Notes: generated by a model from the letters alone, not told the origin. Shown: positions 1-12,261, counted from the stretch's first letter. The stretch is DNA of 64,000 nucleotides from Trichostrongylus colubriformis (GCA_963978905.1 OZ022260.1:4577725-4641724), one strand, 5' to 3'. Translations and numbers: made by a program.

Positions 1-2652
1 CATCCAAGCTCAGGTGAACCGCACCGTCAAACTCTTATCCGTCCCTCCTAACGAAGAAAGTATTCCGTGATTTAAATAGATGCCATGTAAGTGCACAATC
101 GACTTTTCCGCCTGGTAGATGTCCGCATAGTTTTTGAAGTGCACACTTGTCCCCCCCCCCTCAGTAGGGTACGTCCTTTTTCCATTCACTGAGGCCCTCT
201 CACCTATCTTGTACCTCTTGGTAGAACTTACCATATCGCGTTGATGAGAGTTGAACCATTGAGTGATTATGAAGCCGCGAGTCCTGGGTGTCACTGCGCT
301 TCAGGAAACCTCACTAATTTTCAGAGCAAATACAATTATGTCTTCGTACTGTGTTCTTGATCACTTAAAGACCTTAAAGACACTGGGAGGAAAACAATTG
401 TAGTTTACGGTATGGGATTACGGTGGCACATGCACACTCGACGCCTTGCCAAGACGTCGAAAGTGAATTCATTAGGTTTTAATTGAGATCACACTTTTTT
501 CTGACGCTTTCGCTTATTCTTCTTTTAATTGTTTCATTTGTTTGTTGCTGTGTGTTTTTCACTTATTTCATATCATCACAAATGAATGAAATACACCCTA
601 CGAGACAACAAATGACATCTCTACGGCAGACAACTCGGAAATTCACTGTGCGCAGTCGAAGAGATGCGCATGTGATGCGAATAGACACCACAGCGTCGCG
701 CTTTTCAGTCCGGGTTTTCTCTCCGATTATCGCTTCTAACCTCAAATGTTCGTAACAAAATGATTATTTCTTCGCATTCTTCTCTTTCTTTGAATCCCTT
801 CCGGTTCCTTTGAAATTGTGGCTCTTTGTCATCTCCTTGTTTTTCTTGCGCGCTTGGTCAGCACCATTGGATTTGCGCGCTGGAACCAAACTTACCAGAG
901 CGTTTACTGAATTTATTCATCGATTATTTCCGAGAAGATGTCTACATTCACTGGATACAGTTTCTCGAGCCTTTCCGTCATGGTTAAATTCACCGGTTGA
1001 TTTATTCACTTGAGAGCCAGTGTGGAACTTCTTTTTAGCGCCAAAATTCTCCACATTGCACTTTGGTCGTGGCATGAAGGGGGAAACTGGTCGAATTTTG
1101 CTCTGCGTCACATACCATTAAGTTCAACTCGAGGACACTCCCACCCTTCACTCGTTTCGCAGAAATCAAAGGTTGTTTGACGATCGCCGAGGTCACGCCC
1201 ATGTCCAATTTTGGCGCGAGATGGGTTTTGCCTACGAAACTTACCTAATGTTCATCCAAATTCTATACTAGTAAGAGAACATCGAAGAGACGGAGCTTTG
1301 GGGGCTGATCAACGATCCTTCAGGGTCTGTGGATTGGCTCGTACGCTGTTAGAAGTGTTCTAAAAGGTTTCCGAATCACGTTAGTTTTAAAAATTCATTA
1401 AAAATTTATTTTCTCATCAACTGAACCTGTCGTCATCCGTTTTATTGAAGCAGGTCCCAAATAATCCACTGGTCCTAATTTCGAGAAAATTCTTGCTATC
1501 AGCTATTCTTACTGTCACTCGATTCTACAGGGTTACGGTATTACACGTGAGACCAGCAGAGATAGCCACCGTGCTACAATCACTTTGGAATAGTGTGGCA
1601 GGGCTCTGCTAGGGGGGGGGGGGGGAGGGACAAATGGAATGTACTGGTGAATAGGTAGGATAGTAAATTATTAGAAAAAATGTTAGTAACGCTCAGAGAG
1701 ATTCTTATAGCTTTTCGACGGTGTGAATTCGATTACTGGCGTATGTAGTGATTGATTCCTTCAGTATATTTCGTCAGATTAACATTCAATGTTATCTGTT
1801 GTGCCATACATGTGTTAAAGAACACCCTCAAGAATGATATTTACATAATTAAAAAATGCTATTTAATAAAATTACTCTGTCGCTTTCTCACTCCGTTTAT
1901 ACTTTGTCGCTCGTGATCATCGCTTCAACGAAATGCCTCTGCGTCTCTGCTCGTAGTCCCACTTTGCTTTAAATTTTGTTCTCTGTTTCTGATGACCTCA
2001 GACATTTTATGTGTTCCATTGTTTAATGCTGCAAAACACATTCATTTCGACCATAAGGACTTCATTACAACGATGCATTTCTGACTGTCTGCGTCTGTGC
2101 TCTCTCGTCCATAACATCACCTTTCAAGATCTATTTTCACCTGAATCGCTAGACGAGTTTGGTTGCAACACGTCATTTATTATGTGCCATTCGATTCTAC
2201 ACCCATATATGGCAAACGGAATCCTATTCTTACGAGTTTTCGTGATAGCTCATTTTTTTTCTGCAGACCTGCTCTGCTGCACTGCTGGTACCACCGTTGT
2301 ACAAATTTTATTTTTCATTTGATCTTATACAGCAGTACATTATTGTTGACAATGGCTCTGTAATTCTGACACCACACACATTCTGGAAAGGAACGTGGGA
2401 AAATCCCAATCTGTTTTGGCGCTCATCCACCACCCCCTGCTCTTCTCCATGAACTCTACTGCTGCTGGTTTATTGATCGAACAGGAGTGTCGATTACCTC
2501 GAAGGATCACCATCTGCTGATAACGACGTTATCACATTGGACAATTCCAAAACAGCTGCTCCAGTTAGATCTTTGGAACCATCCAGGCATAGTCATCTCG
2601 TGTGGAATCTGATAAAAAAGGCGAATTGGCAAATTCTACTCTCTATTAATTT
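1..2652. other. No gene seen; repeat fragments
   Basis: No coding exon can be supported. It contains a C10 tract at 151-160 preceded by CACTTGT, which looks like the right end of the G/C-bounded element family. A diverged repeat lies at 485-830 (see 5430-5790) and a G14 tract at 1612-1625. Open frames here are short and low-complexity. Confidence 0.5.
485..830. repeat. Diverged direct repeat, copy 1
   Basis: Shares stretches with 5430-5790 in the same order: a T-rich block around TTCGCTTATTCTTC, CACTTATTTCA-ATCAT, then GACAAC-ACATC, then GCAGACAACTCGGA and finally GATTATTTCTTC with pyrimidine-rich DNA. The frame that reads MRSHFFLTLSLILLLIVSF is probably a by-product of the T-rich sequence rather than a signal peptide, since the second copy does not keep the frame. 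Confidence 0.4.
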
Positions 2653-2826
2653 GGGGGGGGGATAACTTGTTGAATTCGAACAGTAACATTTCTTCGTATG
2701 TCTGACGTGTTAGTAACATACGATGTTATACAGAAACATGTATGATCGTGTAAAGCACCTATTCTACAATTCATTATTCGTGTCAAATCATGTTAATGTT
2801 CAACATTTAACAAGTTGCCACCTCCT
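2653..2826. mobile_element. G/C-bounded inverted-repeat element, copy A
   Basis: Begins with a G9 run and ATAACTTGTTGAA and ends with TTAACAAGTTGCCACC. The two ends are inverted repeats. The inside carries the family motifs AACAT-TCTT, GACGTGTTAGTAACAT and CATGTATGATCGTGTAAAG. It is non-coding and of MITE size. Confidence 0.65.
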
Positions 2827-3412
2827 CGATTATAAGAGTTGTCGTGGAAAGGTTTTGAGCACGTTCAGTTGTGGGAGGGAGCAGCTCAAGTGGTCTGGAG
2901 TCGCAGTGATGTGCAAAAACCTCCTCTCTAATATTATCCACTGCGCTGCTTTCTATAATTTGGTCGATTCCAGTGGGTGCACATATTTTTCGATGATTTT
3001 CCATCGGCGACCCTTGTGATCGTTACGACATGCACATAGTACTCACAGTAGCATTTTCTGTCGACGAAATGTACGTGTCCCGGGTTTTTATTCCTATCTG
3101 CCCGTTATCAAACGGATTGACACATAGACCAAGATGCAATCGCTCATTAAAGTGTCGTTCATTTCAGTCGAAGTTTCCTAATCGGAAATTTCCCCATGGA
3201 TCCGATATTTTTGTGTGTCATAGATAGTATTTTTCAGTCACCTGATCACTCATAGTCCCCAGAAATACTAGGTGCTGGTCCCACTTATGTACGCGATGTC
3301 ACTCCTAGATTTCGCGTTCTACATGATAGGATCGATTACTGATTTCCCATATCAATTAGCCCTTCGGTCAATTTTGCGATCACTAATTAATGTGGTTAAA
3401 GGCATCGAGCAT
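2827..3412. other. No feature seen
   Basis: Unremarkable non-coding sequence. I see no repeat-family motif, exon or RNA gene in it. Confidence 0.4.
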
Positions 3413-3820
3413 GAAAAAAAAGAGCTCTCTTGATTTTCCTGTATTTATGTTGCATTTGCCTAATAAGGACAGTATGCAAAATTCCACGCGAAAAAGTGAA
3501 AATCTGTATGAGATACAGCTCCTCAAAGTGTTAGCCGAGGAGGTGAGGCCTCACGATGAATTCCCGTCCCGCCGTCCTTCGTGGTCGAAGACGAAGAATT
3601 TGAAGGTGTACGCAACCTTCTGTTCTCACCATGTTTCTCCGACTGCGGCGGACGACGGGGTGGGCATTGGCTCTGAGGCTCCGCCCCCTCGGCCACCACT
3701 TTGGGAAGCTGTATCTGAGCCGGATTCCAACATCCGCGTGAAACCTTGGATGCTGCTCTTATCAGGCAAATACAGCATATATATAAGGGTAACAAAAAAA
3801 TCATCTTTTCGTGCACGATT
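3413..3820. mobile_element. Foldback element, about 400 bp
   Basis: The two halves are imperfect inverted repeats. TTTGCCTAATAAGGACAGTA...CCACGCGAAAA...GAGATACAGCTCCTCAAAG on the left pairs with the reverse of CTTTGGGAAGCTGTATCTGA...CGCGTGAAACC...TATCAGGCAAATACAGCAT on the right. A second, partial member lies at 4500-4740. Minus-strand frames in both copies share a peptide around PLYICCICLIRAASKVSR, but this follows from the DNA repeat and is not evidence of a gene. The family is unknown to me. Confidence 0.7.
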
Positions 3821-4499
3821 CATTTAACATATTCTGCGGATGAGCACCACACTCGGAGTGAGACGGGGTTGTGTTAGGGTCGAGGAGGATTACGGAATTC
3901 AGCGAAGAGCTGCACAGCTGTGTAAGCACGATCATATCCATGTTGGTGGAAATTTCGTTAATATGGCGACAACATCTTTTTTCAGCATCCGATAATCCCG
4001 GCCTCACCTTCGCTGTCCTGAAAAGTCCTTGAAATGTGAAACCTGGTCAGCTAACCCCAACCTAACCCCGTCATAACTCTTGAAATTCTACTATTCATCT
4101 TTTTAAGAATGGCTTATTGATCTCTGCATGAATCCACCTTCGGAATTCTGGTGGACTCCATCGCCGCTGCAGTCGACAGAGCGCTGAGTGGGTACGGGGA
4201 AAAAAGGGGGGGGGGAAGTTCTATACTGTTCATCTATCCCCATCCCAACGCAATCAAAACAAGCCAGTAAAGGTGGGCCAGACGACAAAATGACTGTGAG
4301 CTCAAGGGTGTGTTATACTCGAATGCGTTAGATTAAAGGTATCGTCCACGCAGAATCAGTGTATTGAATAAAATACATCAAGGAAAACGCAAAAAAGTGA
4401 AAAAACTCCTTCAAATCTGATTAAAACTTGAAATATGAAGAAGATGCAGTCAGTTCGAATTCCCGCCAGAAGATTTTGCATCAGTTACCGATGAGCAAA

Positions 4500-4740
4500 C
4501 AGTTTCTTGAGGGTCGGAGACGCAGACAGCCGTCCCCGATCGCGCATTTGCTCCTCAGCTCTCCATGGCCAACACCCACCTGGACGTCACACCCAACGGG
4601 CCCCAGACTTTGAGGAGCTATATCTCAGCCGGATTGTAATTTTTTCGCGGGAAACTTTGCATGCGGCCTTCAGTAAGCAGAGAGAACAAAAATATATGGG
4701 TAACGAAGAAACTCTTTTTTCCGTGGATGATTCCTTGAAG
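4500..4740 (-). mobile_element. Partial copy of the 3413-3820 foldback family
   Basis: Matches the right arm of 3413-3820 on the same strand: GAGCTATATCTCAGCCGGATT, then CGCGGGAAACTTTGCATGC, then ATATATGGGTAACGAAGAAA. The left arm is missing or too diverged to see. Confidence 0.55.
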
Positions 4741-5429
4741 CAAAAAAGCTTTAATAGTGGATGATCAACTTGTCCCCCTCTCTCGTCTCCACAGCGCTGC
4801 CGCATGGTAGACTGTATAGATCAGAGTAAGTGTTACGCGCATGGCTCACCCAAATATGACAAAGTTGATCTTGAAGATTTCTCTCATGGCTATCTATTTA
4901 TTCCCATATTTGGTTTAATCGTTTTTTCGATGGGCGTGGCACACTCTGCAAAGCTTGATACTTGCAAGAATGTACTTTTCTTACACTCATTCGTACAAGC
5001 CACTTATCTTCCAACACAAATTCACGATGATTAGGTAATTAGCGTGGGATTACTGTAGATGCAGTGATTATATAATTATCCATCAGCGTCATTATCAGCA
5101 GCAATTGATGAAGAGGAATTCTAAAAATTGGATCATCCAAAGCGTACTAAAAATTTTCGCAAAGCTAAAAAGTCTGCATATTAACTTTGCAGATTTACTT
5201 ATGCAGATTTTTGTTTCTGAGATAGTTCAGATAGGTCAAGTAAGTCCGTAGCATTGGATGTGGATGGGCTGGGCTTGGAGACACTGTAAGGAGTAATTTT
5301 GACTTACGGTGAATGTATGCAGTTCGTTCAGATGCCGCAATCTCACACACAGCGCTGTCATGCTAAAGTCCAGTTTATAATTCCTAATTAGTAATTCACT
5401 ACAAGTGTTCTGTTTAAATTGGTTTTTTT

Positions 5430-5790
5430 GCATTGAAAACTTTTTTCTTACTCCTTTGCTTATTCTCCTTTTCATTGTTTCACTTGTTTATTGTTGTTCA
5501 CTTGTTTCACATCATTATGAACGAATAAAATTCGCTCAACGTAACAACAAGAGACAATCACATTAGCCTGTGACCCCCCGTGTCCTACAGCGAGCAACTC
5601 GGACAGGTGATGTATGCCGTTTGCAGTGATGGTGGGAGACGGGAGAATGACGACAATGACAACGTCGCACCTTTGAACCCGAGTTCCGCTACCCGTTACC
5701 TCTTCTAATTAGTTATTTTCTTTTTGAAGCGATTATTTCTTCCCGATTCCCTTTTCTCCCTACCTATTCCGATGCCTTTAGAAATATTCA
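5430..5790. repeat. Diverged direct repeat, copy 2
   Basis: Second member of the pair described at 485-830. The similarity is clearest over the T-rich block, the CACTTGTTTCACATCAT segment, GAGCAACTCGGA and GCGATTATTTCTTC. Confidence 0.4.
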
Positions 5791-6010
5791 TCGTTTAATG
5801 ATGGTCTGAGCTGGTTGCTATACATATATGTACGATCGTTTTTGCTGTGCCCTCGTTCCAGAAAGGCACGTATCGCGCTGTACTGATAACGATGATAAGC
5901 CAAACAGCCAAGGGCAAATCTGCTCGTAATAGGTGATTTCTGAACGCTTCGTAGAGGAGACCTGATTTACTGGATGGCAGGATCTACTGGATACTGACTG
6001 CATAAACTGG

Positions 6011-6083
6011 GGATCTGCTCAGGTAGTTATCAGCAGGTGTAGATCAGAGCAGTCACTACCTGCATAACTACCTGAGCAGGTCC
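6011..6083. other. Strong hairpin, pre-miRNA-sized
   Basis: GGATCTGCTCAGGTAGTTAT on the left arm pairs with ATAACTACCTGAGCAGGTCC on the right arm, and the pairing continues inward through AGCAGGT-TAG with CTACCTGC and a small bulge. The loop is about 13 nt. I saw no second copy in the window, which argues a little against a transposon end. Expression is unknown. Confidence 0.45.
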
Positions 6084-6761
6084 CGTCCCACTTCATAGGA
6101 AGCTAAACTGTGATTGAAAATGTAATTGAAAGTGCAAGTAAGCGTCGAATATACATTTGCTATTTTGCTCGGTTACATTTACAGTATATTTGCAATTCGA
6201 CGTGAGGGGTGGATGCATGGCGCACTCCTGAGCGATTCATGAGTGCAGTGTATTTTCCCCGATCATCTTGACGACGTCTCCGTGCTTGCGGGCTCTTTGG
6301 ATGGAGTTTTTTGTTCGAACAGATCAAGTTTTACAGTTTTTGAACAATTTTCGGTAGTTTTCTTATAATTATAATTATTATGTTTTTTATAATTGCTATG
6401 ATTTTCTGCAATCTGTATTTTTTGGTCCTTACAATGGCGTATAGGTACTGGATATCTTCTGGTGGACTGAATCTTATCACGGCTGACCAAGACGCGCCGT
6501 CTTGTTTAAAGGAATTAAGCTTGAGTCGTCTCCACAAGTTTAATCGGGATTTGAGTGCATGGCGCAGTCCAGGTCAACCGGTAATCGTGCCCAGCGCTTC
6601 ATCCTTCTTTTAAAGGTGTGGCAGGATTCTCTTTTCTTTCGAGTGTTTGTTTTCTGATGAAATGTTCAATGGTCGTCTGTTAAAAAGCAAGGGCATTTCC
6701 AATTCCCTTTCTTCGGGTAGTCAATCCGCAGCTGTGCACGATTGCGTGGTTCCATCACATA

Positions 6762-6843
6762 CTCGAGAGAGCGAACGACCGTTTTTGCACTTTTTTGCTG
6801 CACTCGAGAGAGCGAACGACCGTTTTTGCAGTTTTTTGCGACA
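6762..6843. repeat. Two-copy 41-bp tandem duplication
   Basis: CTCGAGAGAGCGAACGACCG followed by TTTTTGCA and a T run is present twice, starting at 6762 and 6803, almost identical. Confidence 0.8.
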
Positions 6844-7690
6844 ATTTGCGTTCACTGAAGGGTCATATGACCTCTCCGAACGAAGAATGGTGCACTGTCG
6901 TTCAATGCTGGTTTCTCATTATTGTATGGCTATTGTGCTTTTCCAGCTTTGTTTTCGGTAACCTGTTTAATGACCTTTATATCATTGGTCCAATTCCTTT
7001 ATTGGGTGTGCGCTACGCATTCTACTTCCATTCAAAATGGGAATTCAAAGGCACTAGTAGGGGAAAGGGAAAACTGAGATCTGGGATTACATGTTCCCTG
7101 AAAACGGACCTTCTACTTTGGAAGAGGTCACATGTGGTAAAAATCGCATTAAAAAACGCGGCTTGGGGTCTTATGACGACCCCGCAGCCCGGCATGTCGT
7201 TATGCGGTTATGCAGCCGGGAGGTGTCGCCGTGGAGGGGGGGGGGGGGGGGACACAACAATCGCGGCCGGCTGGTTCAGACTCTGGCCTGTCTTCAGTCC
7301 ACTCCGGCTAGAGACGCAGAGGACGAGAGAGAAGAGGGATTTTGGGGTTCCTATTTCTCGGTTTTTTTTTCGCCGTTTTATGTCGCTCTTTCTTTACCGT
7401 TATATTGCTGAGCACCTCTACTTTCGTAATCCCTCAAGTTGTCAAATTTACCCCTACCGGCGTCTTTAAATTGAGCAATGTACGAGATTTCATGCCTGAG
7501 AACTTCCGCTGACAAGCCTATGTACAAGCAACTGAATGTGTCTTTACAGACGACTCAGGTTCCATAGGTCAACAGGAGTTGATTTCCGCTCCACCTATTT
7601 GGTGGTCACTGATCGCTTCCTGTCAAACATTCGAATTCTCTGCAAATTTGTCTAGTATTCCGTCAGTGCGACTTATTTCTCTGGTGATTT

Positions 7691-7720
7691 CCGGGTTAGT
7701 TCAGTGGGTATAGCGCCCTT
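7691..7720 (+). other. tRNA-head-like fragment
   Basis: GGGTTAGTTCAGTGGGTATA then GCGCCC matches the 5' half of a tRNA, including a perfect A-box (TAGTTCAGTGGG). No matching 3' half or B-box follows, so it is not a tRNA gene. It may be the head of a degraded SINE that runs into the element at 7740. Confidence 0.4.
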
Positions 7721-7739
7721 TTTGAAAATTTGCACTTTT

Positions 7740-8095
7740 TTGTAGGTATGCCCAAGGTAGCGCAGTGCAGGACACTCTCAGGTGTCGAGGAAAATAGCTG
7801 CTTCGGTACGCGTCCCCCTCCTCTACGACACCAAATACGCCCCCCCCCTCCCTTTTCACTTCTGCAATACCATAATTCTTGCCGGATTGCATAGTTGCAA
7901 AGTATTTTATTGCAATATATCCTTTCCTAAGGCGGAGAATTTCTTTTATACTATGTCACAGGGATTTGTGGTATACCGTTTGCTCCTCATCTACTTATTG
8001 AAATTTGCATGAGCACTAGATTTTAGTGCTTATCGCTGACATCTGAAGGTACGAGACCCTACGACCCCCTGCCCTTGACTCTCGGTATTCTATGG
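7740..8095. mobile_element. GTCGAGGAA-ended element, copy 1
   Basis: Starts near CTCAGGTGTCGAGGAAAATA and ends near CTCTCGGTATTCTATGG. The same outline (GTCGAGGAAAAT-GC near one end; CGCTGAC-TCTG and CTCGACTCCCGGT at the other) recurs at 12262-12605 and 58519-58850. GTCGAGGAA and its inverse near the far end suggest imperfect terminal inverted repeats. This copy has lost the TCCTCGAC part. Confidence 0.55.
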
Positions 8096-8101
8096 TGCAG
8101 T

Positions 8102-8356
8102 GCCGGTGGCGCGCTCTCCCCACTCTTATAAAGCAGGCAACAAATCCCGTATCAATGCCCGTCCAGACAAACCAAGCTTTTCACCATTCCGGCTAGGTGA
8201 TCTAGAATCAGACTCACCTGGTAATGCACTGAGTTGTACATTAGTTGGCTCTCGCAGGTCATTAGTTGTATAGGCCAACTCGCATTCGCCTACCACCACG
8301 ATTACGAATAAAATGTAATGCACGGCGTATCCCAACAAAGCATTGATCAACGCCAA
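8102..8356 (+). mobile_element. tRNA-derived SINE candidate, copy 1
   Basis: Same family as 52447-52730, 22832-23107 and 18929-19160. Recognisable blocks are GGTGGCGCGC near the head, GTAC-TTAGTTGGC, GTATAGGCCAACTCGCATTC, CACCACGATTACGAAT, TGCACGGCGTATCCC and the tail GATCAACGCCAAAAACTTTAT. The B-box region is degraded in this copy. Confidence 0.6.
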
Positions 8357-8488
8357 AAACTTTATGCATTATCTTCGAAATTGTCAGTCTTGCAAATTTG
8401 GAACATCGGCTTTGCTTGTGCGATCTGATTGTACGGGCCCCAGGGACGTCTCTATTGTCCAAAGTTGGACTAGTATGGGGAAACTAGC

Positions 8489-9873
8489 AGGTGTATACAG
8501 AATAAATGGCCAAAACAGACCACTTTTTCAAAGCGCCATAACTTCGCTCAAACACAACTTTATTTGTCGAAATAAAATCATTCGAATCTACACAACTTTG
8601 CCAACGATCTGGTGAAGAAAGTGTGCCTCTATGATAAAAATCTGGATTGCGAGAATTAATAAAGTCAACAATGGCATTTTCAACATGCATCGTGTCGGCG
8701 AACTCCTCCTGACGCAGGTTTGCATCGAGAACCCGGAAAAGTGGTAATCGGTCAGGGATAGGTCTGGGGAATAAGGGGGGTGAGGGAGGGTCTCGATACC
8801 TGGCTGCATCAGTTTCTGCCGGTTGACTTGCGAAGTGTGGGGTTTTGCGCTGTTTTGCGCACCCGGCAAAAACTGATGCAGTTAGGCATCGAGACTCTCC
8901 CTCACCCCCTTATTCCTCAGACCTATATCTGACGGATAACCACTTTGTCCGGGTTCTCGATGCAAACCTGCGTCAGAAAAAATTCGCCGATACTATGCAC
9001 GGTGAAAATGCCATTCTTGACATTATTATTAGGTCTATGCAGAATAAATGGCCGAAACGTAATTGGCCATAACTTCGCTCAGACACAACTTTATTTGTCG
9101 AAATAAAAACCATTCGAATCTACAGAATTTTGCTAACGATTTGGTAAGGAATATATACCATCACGATCAAATTCTGGATTGCGAGAATCAATAAAGTCAA
9201 GAATGGCATTTTTACCGTGCATAATTTTTCTGCCGCAGGTTTGCATCGGGAACCCGGAAAAAGTGGTGATCCGTCAGGGATAGGTCTGAGGAATAAGGGG
9301 GGTGAGGGAGAGGCTCGATGCCTAACTGCATCATTTTTTACTGGGTGCGCAAAACAACGCAAAATCCCACAGTTCGCAAGTCACCCGGCAGAAACTGATC
9401 GAGACTCTCCCTCACCCCCCTTATTCCTCAGACCTATCTCTGACGAATTACCACTTTTTCCCGGTTCTCGATGCAAACCTAGGTCAGAAGGAGTTCGCCG
9501 AAACGATGCATGTTGAAAATGCCATCGTTGACTTCATTAATTTTCGCAATCCTGAATTTGATCATGATGGCATATTTTCTTAACAAGATTGTTGGCAAAA
9601 TTGTCTAGATTCGCATGGTTTTCATTTCGACAAATAAAGTTGTGTCTGAGCGAAGTTATGGCGTTTTGAATAAAGTAGTCCGTTCTGGCCATATTCTGCA
9701 TAGACCTAATAATTCTCGCAATCCTGAATTTGATCATGATGGCATATTTTCTTAACAAGATTGTTGGCAAAATTGTGTAGATTCGCATGGTTTTCATTTC
9801 GACAAATAAAGTTGTGTCTGAGCGAAGTTATGGCCAGTTATGTTTTGGCCATTTATTCTGCATACACCTAATA
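8489..9873. mobile_element. Pair of palindromic mariner derivatives
   Basis: Four arms of one mariner-like sequence lie in alternating orientation: about 8489-8850 (+), 8850-9030 (-), 9030-9360 (+) and 9370-9873 (-). Each arm starts from an end like TAGGTGTATGCAGAATAAAT, continues through CATAACTTCGCTCAGACACA and a transposase remnant, and turns around near GTTTTGCGCACCCGG. On the minus strand of the first arm one can read TSQVNRQKLMQPG and LPHPPYSPDLSLTDYHF. This is the mariner catalytic region; the canonical form is PHPPYSPDLAPSDYH. No intact transposase remains. The last arm also carries an internal direct duplication of about 170 bp (9540-9710 against 9711-9873). Confidence 0.8.
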
Positions 9874-11524
9874 GCAGATTAACGTGAGGAAATCGCTGAT
9901 AACGTCAACGCAGTGCATAAAGATGCATGTTCGTTCCGGCTCACTGGGTCGCAATTCGCAAAAATCAAAACTCGGTTGATCGTCAGCGGCTTATCCCTTT
10001 AGGGAACATCGATTTAATGGTCGGTGCCACCCGCTTGGAATCTGCCTATGGATTCTCAGCAATTGAGCGTTTTAGTACTATCTATTAATAGGAGTTGAAT
10101 ACGTGGTGTACCCAAATGGAAAGGGCAATGAATAGATAAAATATTTCAACGAAATCATTATCGTGATATTTGATGGATGGGTGCATTTTTTGATTCCTTA
10201 CGCGATCACTTCTTCCTTGAATTCCATCCATTTTGTCCGAACGGATAGTATTCAGGACATATAGGGGTGCCAAAAAGCAGCAATTTTGCTCACGGCTAAC
10301 ATCCATCCATCAAATAACAAAGCATAGGGAAACGAATCAGATAAAAGTATTAGGTCAAAATATTCCCGAACTGTCCCTTTAGAAACAGGAGCCACGGAAC
10401 ATTCAGTCGGCGCAGTCGGGCTTCAGAGCACGTGCGGTACTAAGGTCCGCTCAAAACAATGGGGCCAGGTTCCCTGGTAGGTCTTTTGTGGGAAGCTTCC
10501 TAGGGATTGGCCCTTCGGTTAATGGAAGTCACAGGGCTCTTGCTGCTTGGGCAGCGCTGCTATGATCCAAAGTGTCAGTTTTCATGCTTCCAACCTGCCT
10601 CCAGAGGGTTTTCAGTGGTAATGGCACGTTCTAGTGCTTGGAAACGAAGGGCGTTGGGAGCCTGGGAAAAACGGAATTTTCAAGTTCATCACCCAATATG
10701 AATCCCCTCAGATACCCAGAGTGAACGGACCTCAGCAAGGTTGTGAACGAGAGTGACGAAATTTCGAATTTTGCCGTGTTGAGGTGACACATCATGTTCT
10801 CTTCGTGCAGAAGGCTCCCACGGAGTTTAGTGATCGTATGAGGTGTATTCATGAATTGAGGGATGGAAATCCACATCAGAATTTGCTGGAGTTCGACTAA
10901 AGTAGTTGAAAGTGGAGGAGAAATAACACTTTTTGGCATTCCTGTAGATTTAAAAATACTTATAGAAGAACAGGAATGAGCAGGATTATCTATGGCTCAA
11001 GCATCGATTCTGATCCTTAGATTGGCATAATTTACGTGTTTCAAATCAGAATAAGAATTATCTCAGAAAATGAAATTCCCAGAGGCAAATAGTGAGAGGA
11101 GGCTACATTTCTCGTTCGATAACTGCTCGGTTGATAACCTTAGCAGCTGCCGATGCCGGCCGATGAAGTTCCATCGTTCGTTTTCTGCCACATTTCTCCT
11201 GGCCGCTCACATTTCAAGGCCATTACCGTATTTCCTTTCCATGGTGGGTAGCGAGCGAGAGTAGTTAATCAATGGCTTTGTTTCTTAACTCGCACACCCA
11301 TTACGGCAATACCGTAATGTTTCCAGGCTTTACATATATCTGCGCTCTTTGAAGGTCAAATGTGAATGTTCTTGAGTGCGCCACGTACTTGATCTACTTT
11401 CAGTATCGTAGAAGACGTTGAGAGCATTGCCCTTGTGCACTTTGCATCCATTCTACAAGTCAGTGTTCTAGCTTCTAAATCAATTTGGCACAGGTCAAAT
11501 TAAGCAACTGGATTAGAGGTTTGT
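9874..11524. other. No gene seen
   Basis: Non-coding sequence without recognised family members. TTGATGGATGGGTG near 10170 and CATCCATCCATCAAATA near 10301 form a short inverted pair. Open frames here have no domain signature. Confidence 0.4.
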
Positions 11525-11798
11525 GGGTGGGGGTCGCTAGGTCGAATTTCGGCGCGACCGCCTGCGGCGAGCAGCGCGGCAAGTACGAGTCGTTTGGAAT
11601 TCCGCTCAAGACGTAATGAGCTGGTACCGTGAGGGACCTTTAAAGGTGGGCGAACTCCCGGAGCTTTCAACTTGCAATCTTTAAAGGTCCCTTACGGTAC
11701 CAGCCCATTGCGTCTTGAGCGGAATTCTCAACGGCTCGTACTGACGGCGTCGCGAGTGCGACGCCGCTAGCGGAAATTCGACCTAGCGTCCCCCACCC
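11525..11798. mobile_element. Palindromic MULE-like MITE, copy 1
   Basis: Begins GGGTGGGGGTCGCTAGGTCG and ends with its inverse, CGACCTAGCGTCCCCCACCC. The interior is also palindromic (GGTACCGTGAGGGACCTTTA against TAAAGGTCCCTTACGGTACC). The 9 bases GAGGTTTGT sit directly on both sides (11516-11524 and 11799-11807), a perfect target duplication. A 9-10 bp duplication is typical of Mutator-like elements. It is non-coding. Confidence 0.88.
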
Positions 11799-12261
11799 GA
11801 GGTTTGTTTGGCCTGCGTATAGGAACCGATTCCGGGATCTTGCTTGTTGAAATGGCTTCTCTTCTGCTGCTCTATTCGTGCTTTCCATATTTTCTCAGGG
11901 TGACATCTTGATGGCTTAAACAGAACTGAGCTAAAATCTCCAGAATGCACCATGCATTCGATTTTCCTTTGCTGTTTTGCAAAATCGTCTAATTTGATGA
12001 GGCAAGCTGTGTGATTTTGCAGAAACATAAAGTTCTCATTACGTGACATCATCTGCACTTTTCGAGAAAGTCTCATTTATGCGATTTGAGAGCGCGCAAC
12101 CCGTCATTAATTTCAGTTGCAAAGCTACAGAGGAGGAGGAGGGGGAAGGATAATATCGCCATCTTCCAAATAATAGGACTGAGCCCTTGCCGTTGTTCCA
12201 CCTACTTGGAACTATGGTCTATGAGCCCGAAAATTATTCCCCCGGCGTAGAAACTAGGGCA

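Larger units (their letters stand above)
4741..7690. other. No gene seen; scattered repeat pieces
   Basis: Holds a diverged repeat (5430-5790), a strong hairpin (6011-6083), SINE-type tails at about 6213 and 6558 (TGCATGGCGCA), a 41-bp tandem duplication (6762-6843) and a G16 tract (7236-7251). The 224-codon frame over 6795-7469 crosses the G tract and shows no domain. Confidence 0.45.

Noticed and set aside
3523..3816. Minus-strand frame with PLYICCICLIRAASKVSR, similar to one at 4587-4805
   Set aside because: The similarity is explained by both lying in copies of one foldback repeat. The frames differ elsewhere and have no gene structure.
6795..7469. A 224-codon + frame
   Set aside because: It crosses a G16 tract and a tandem duplication and has no recognisable domain.
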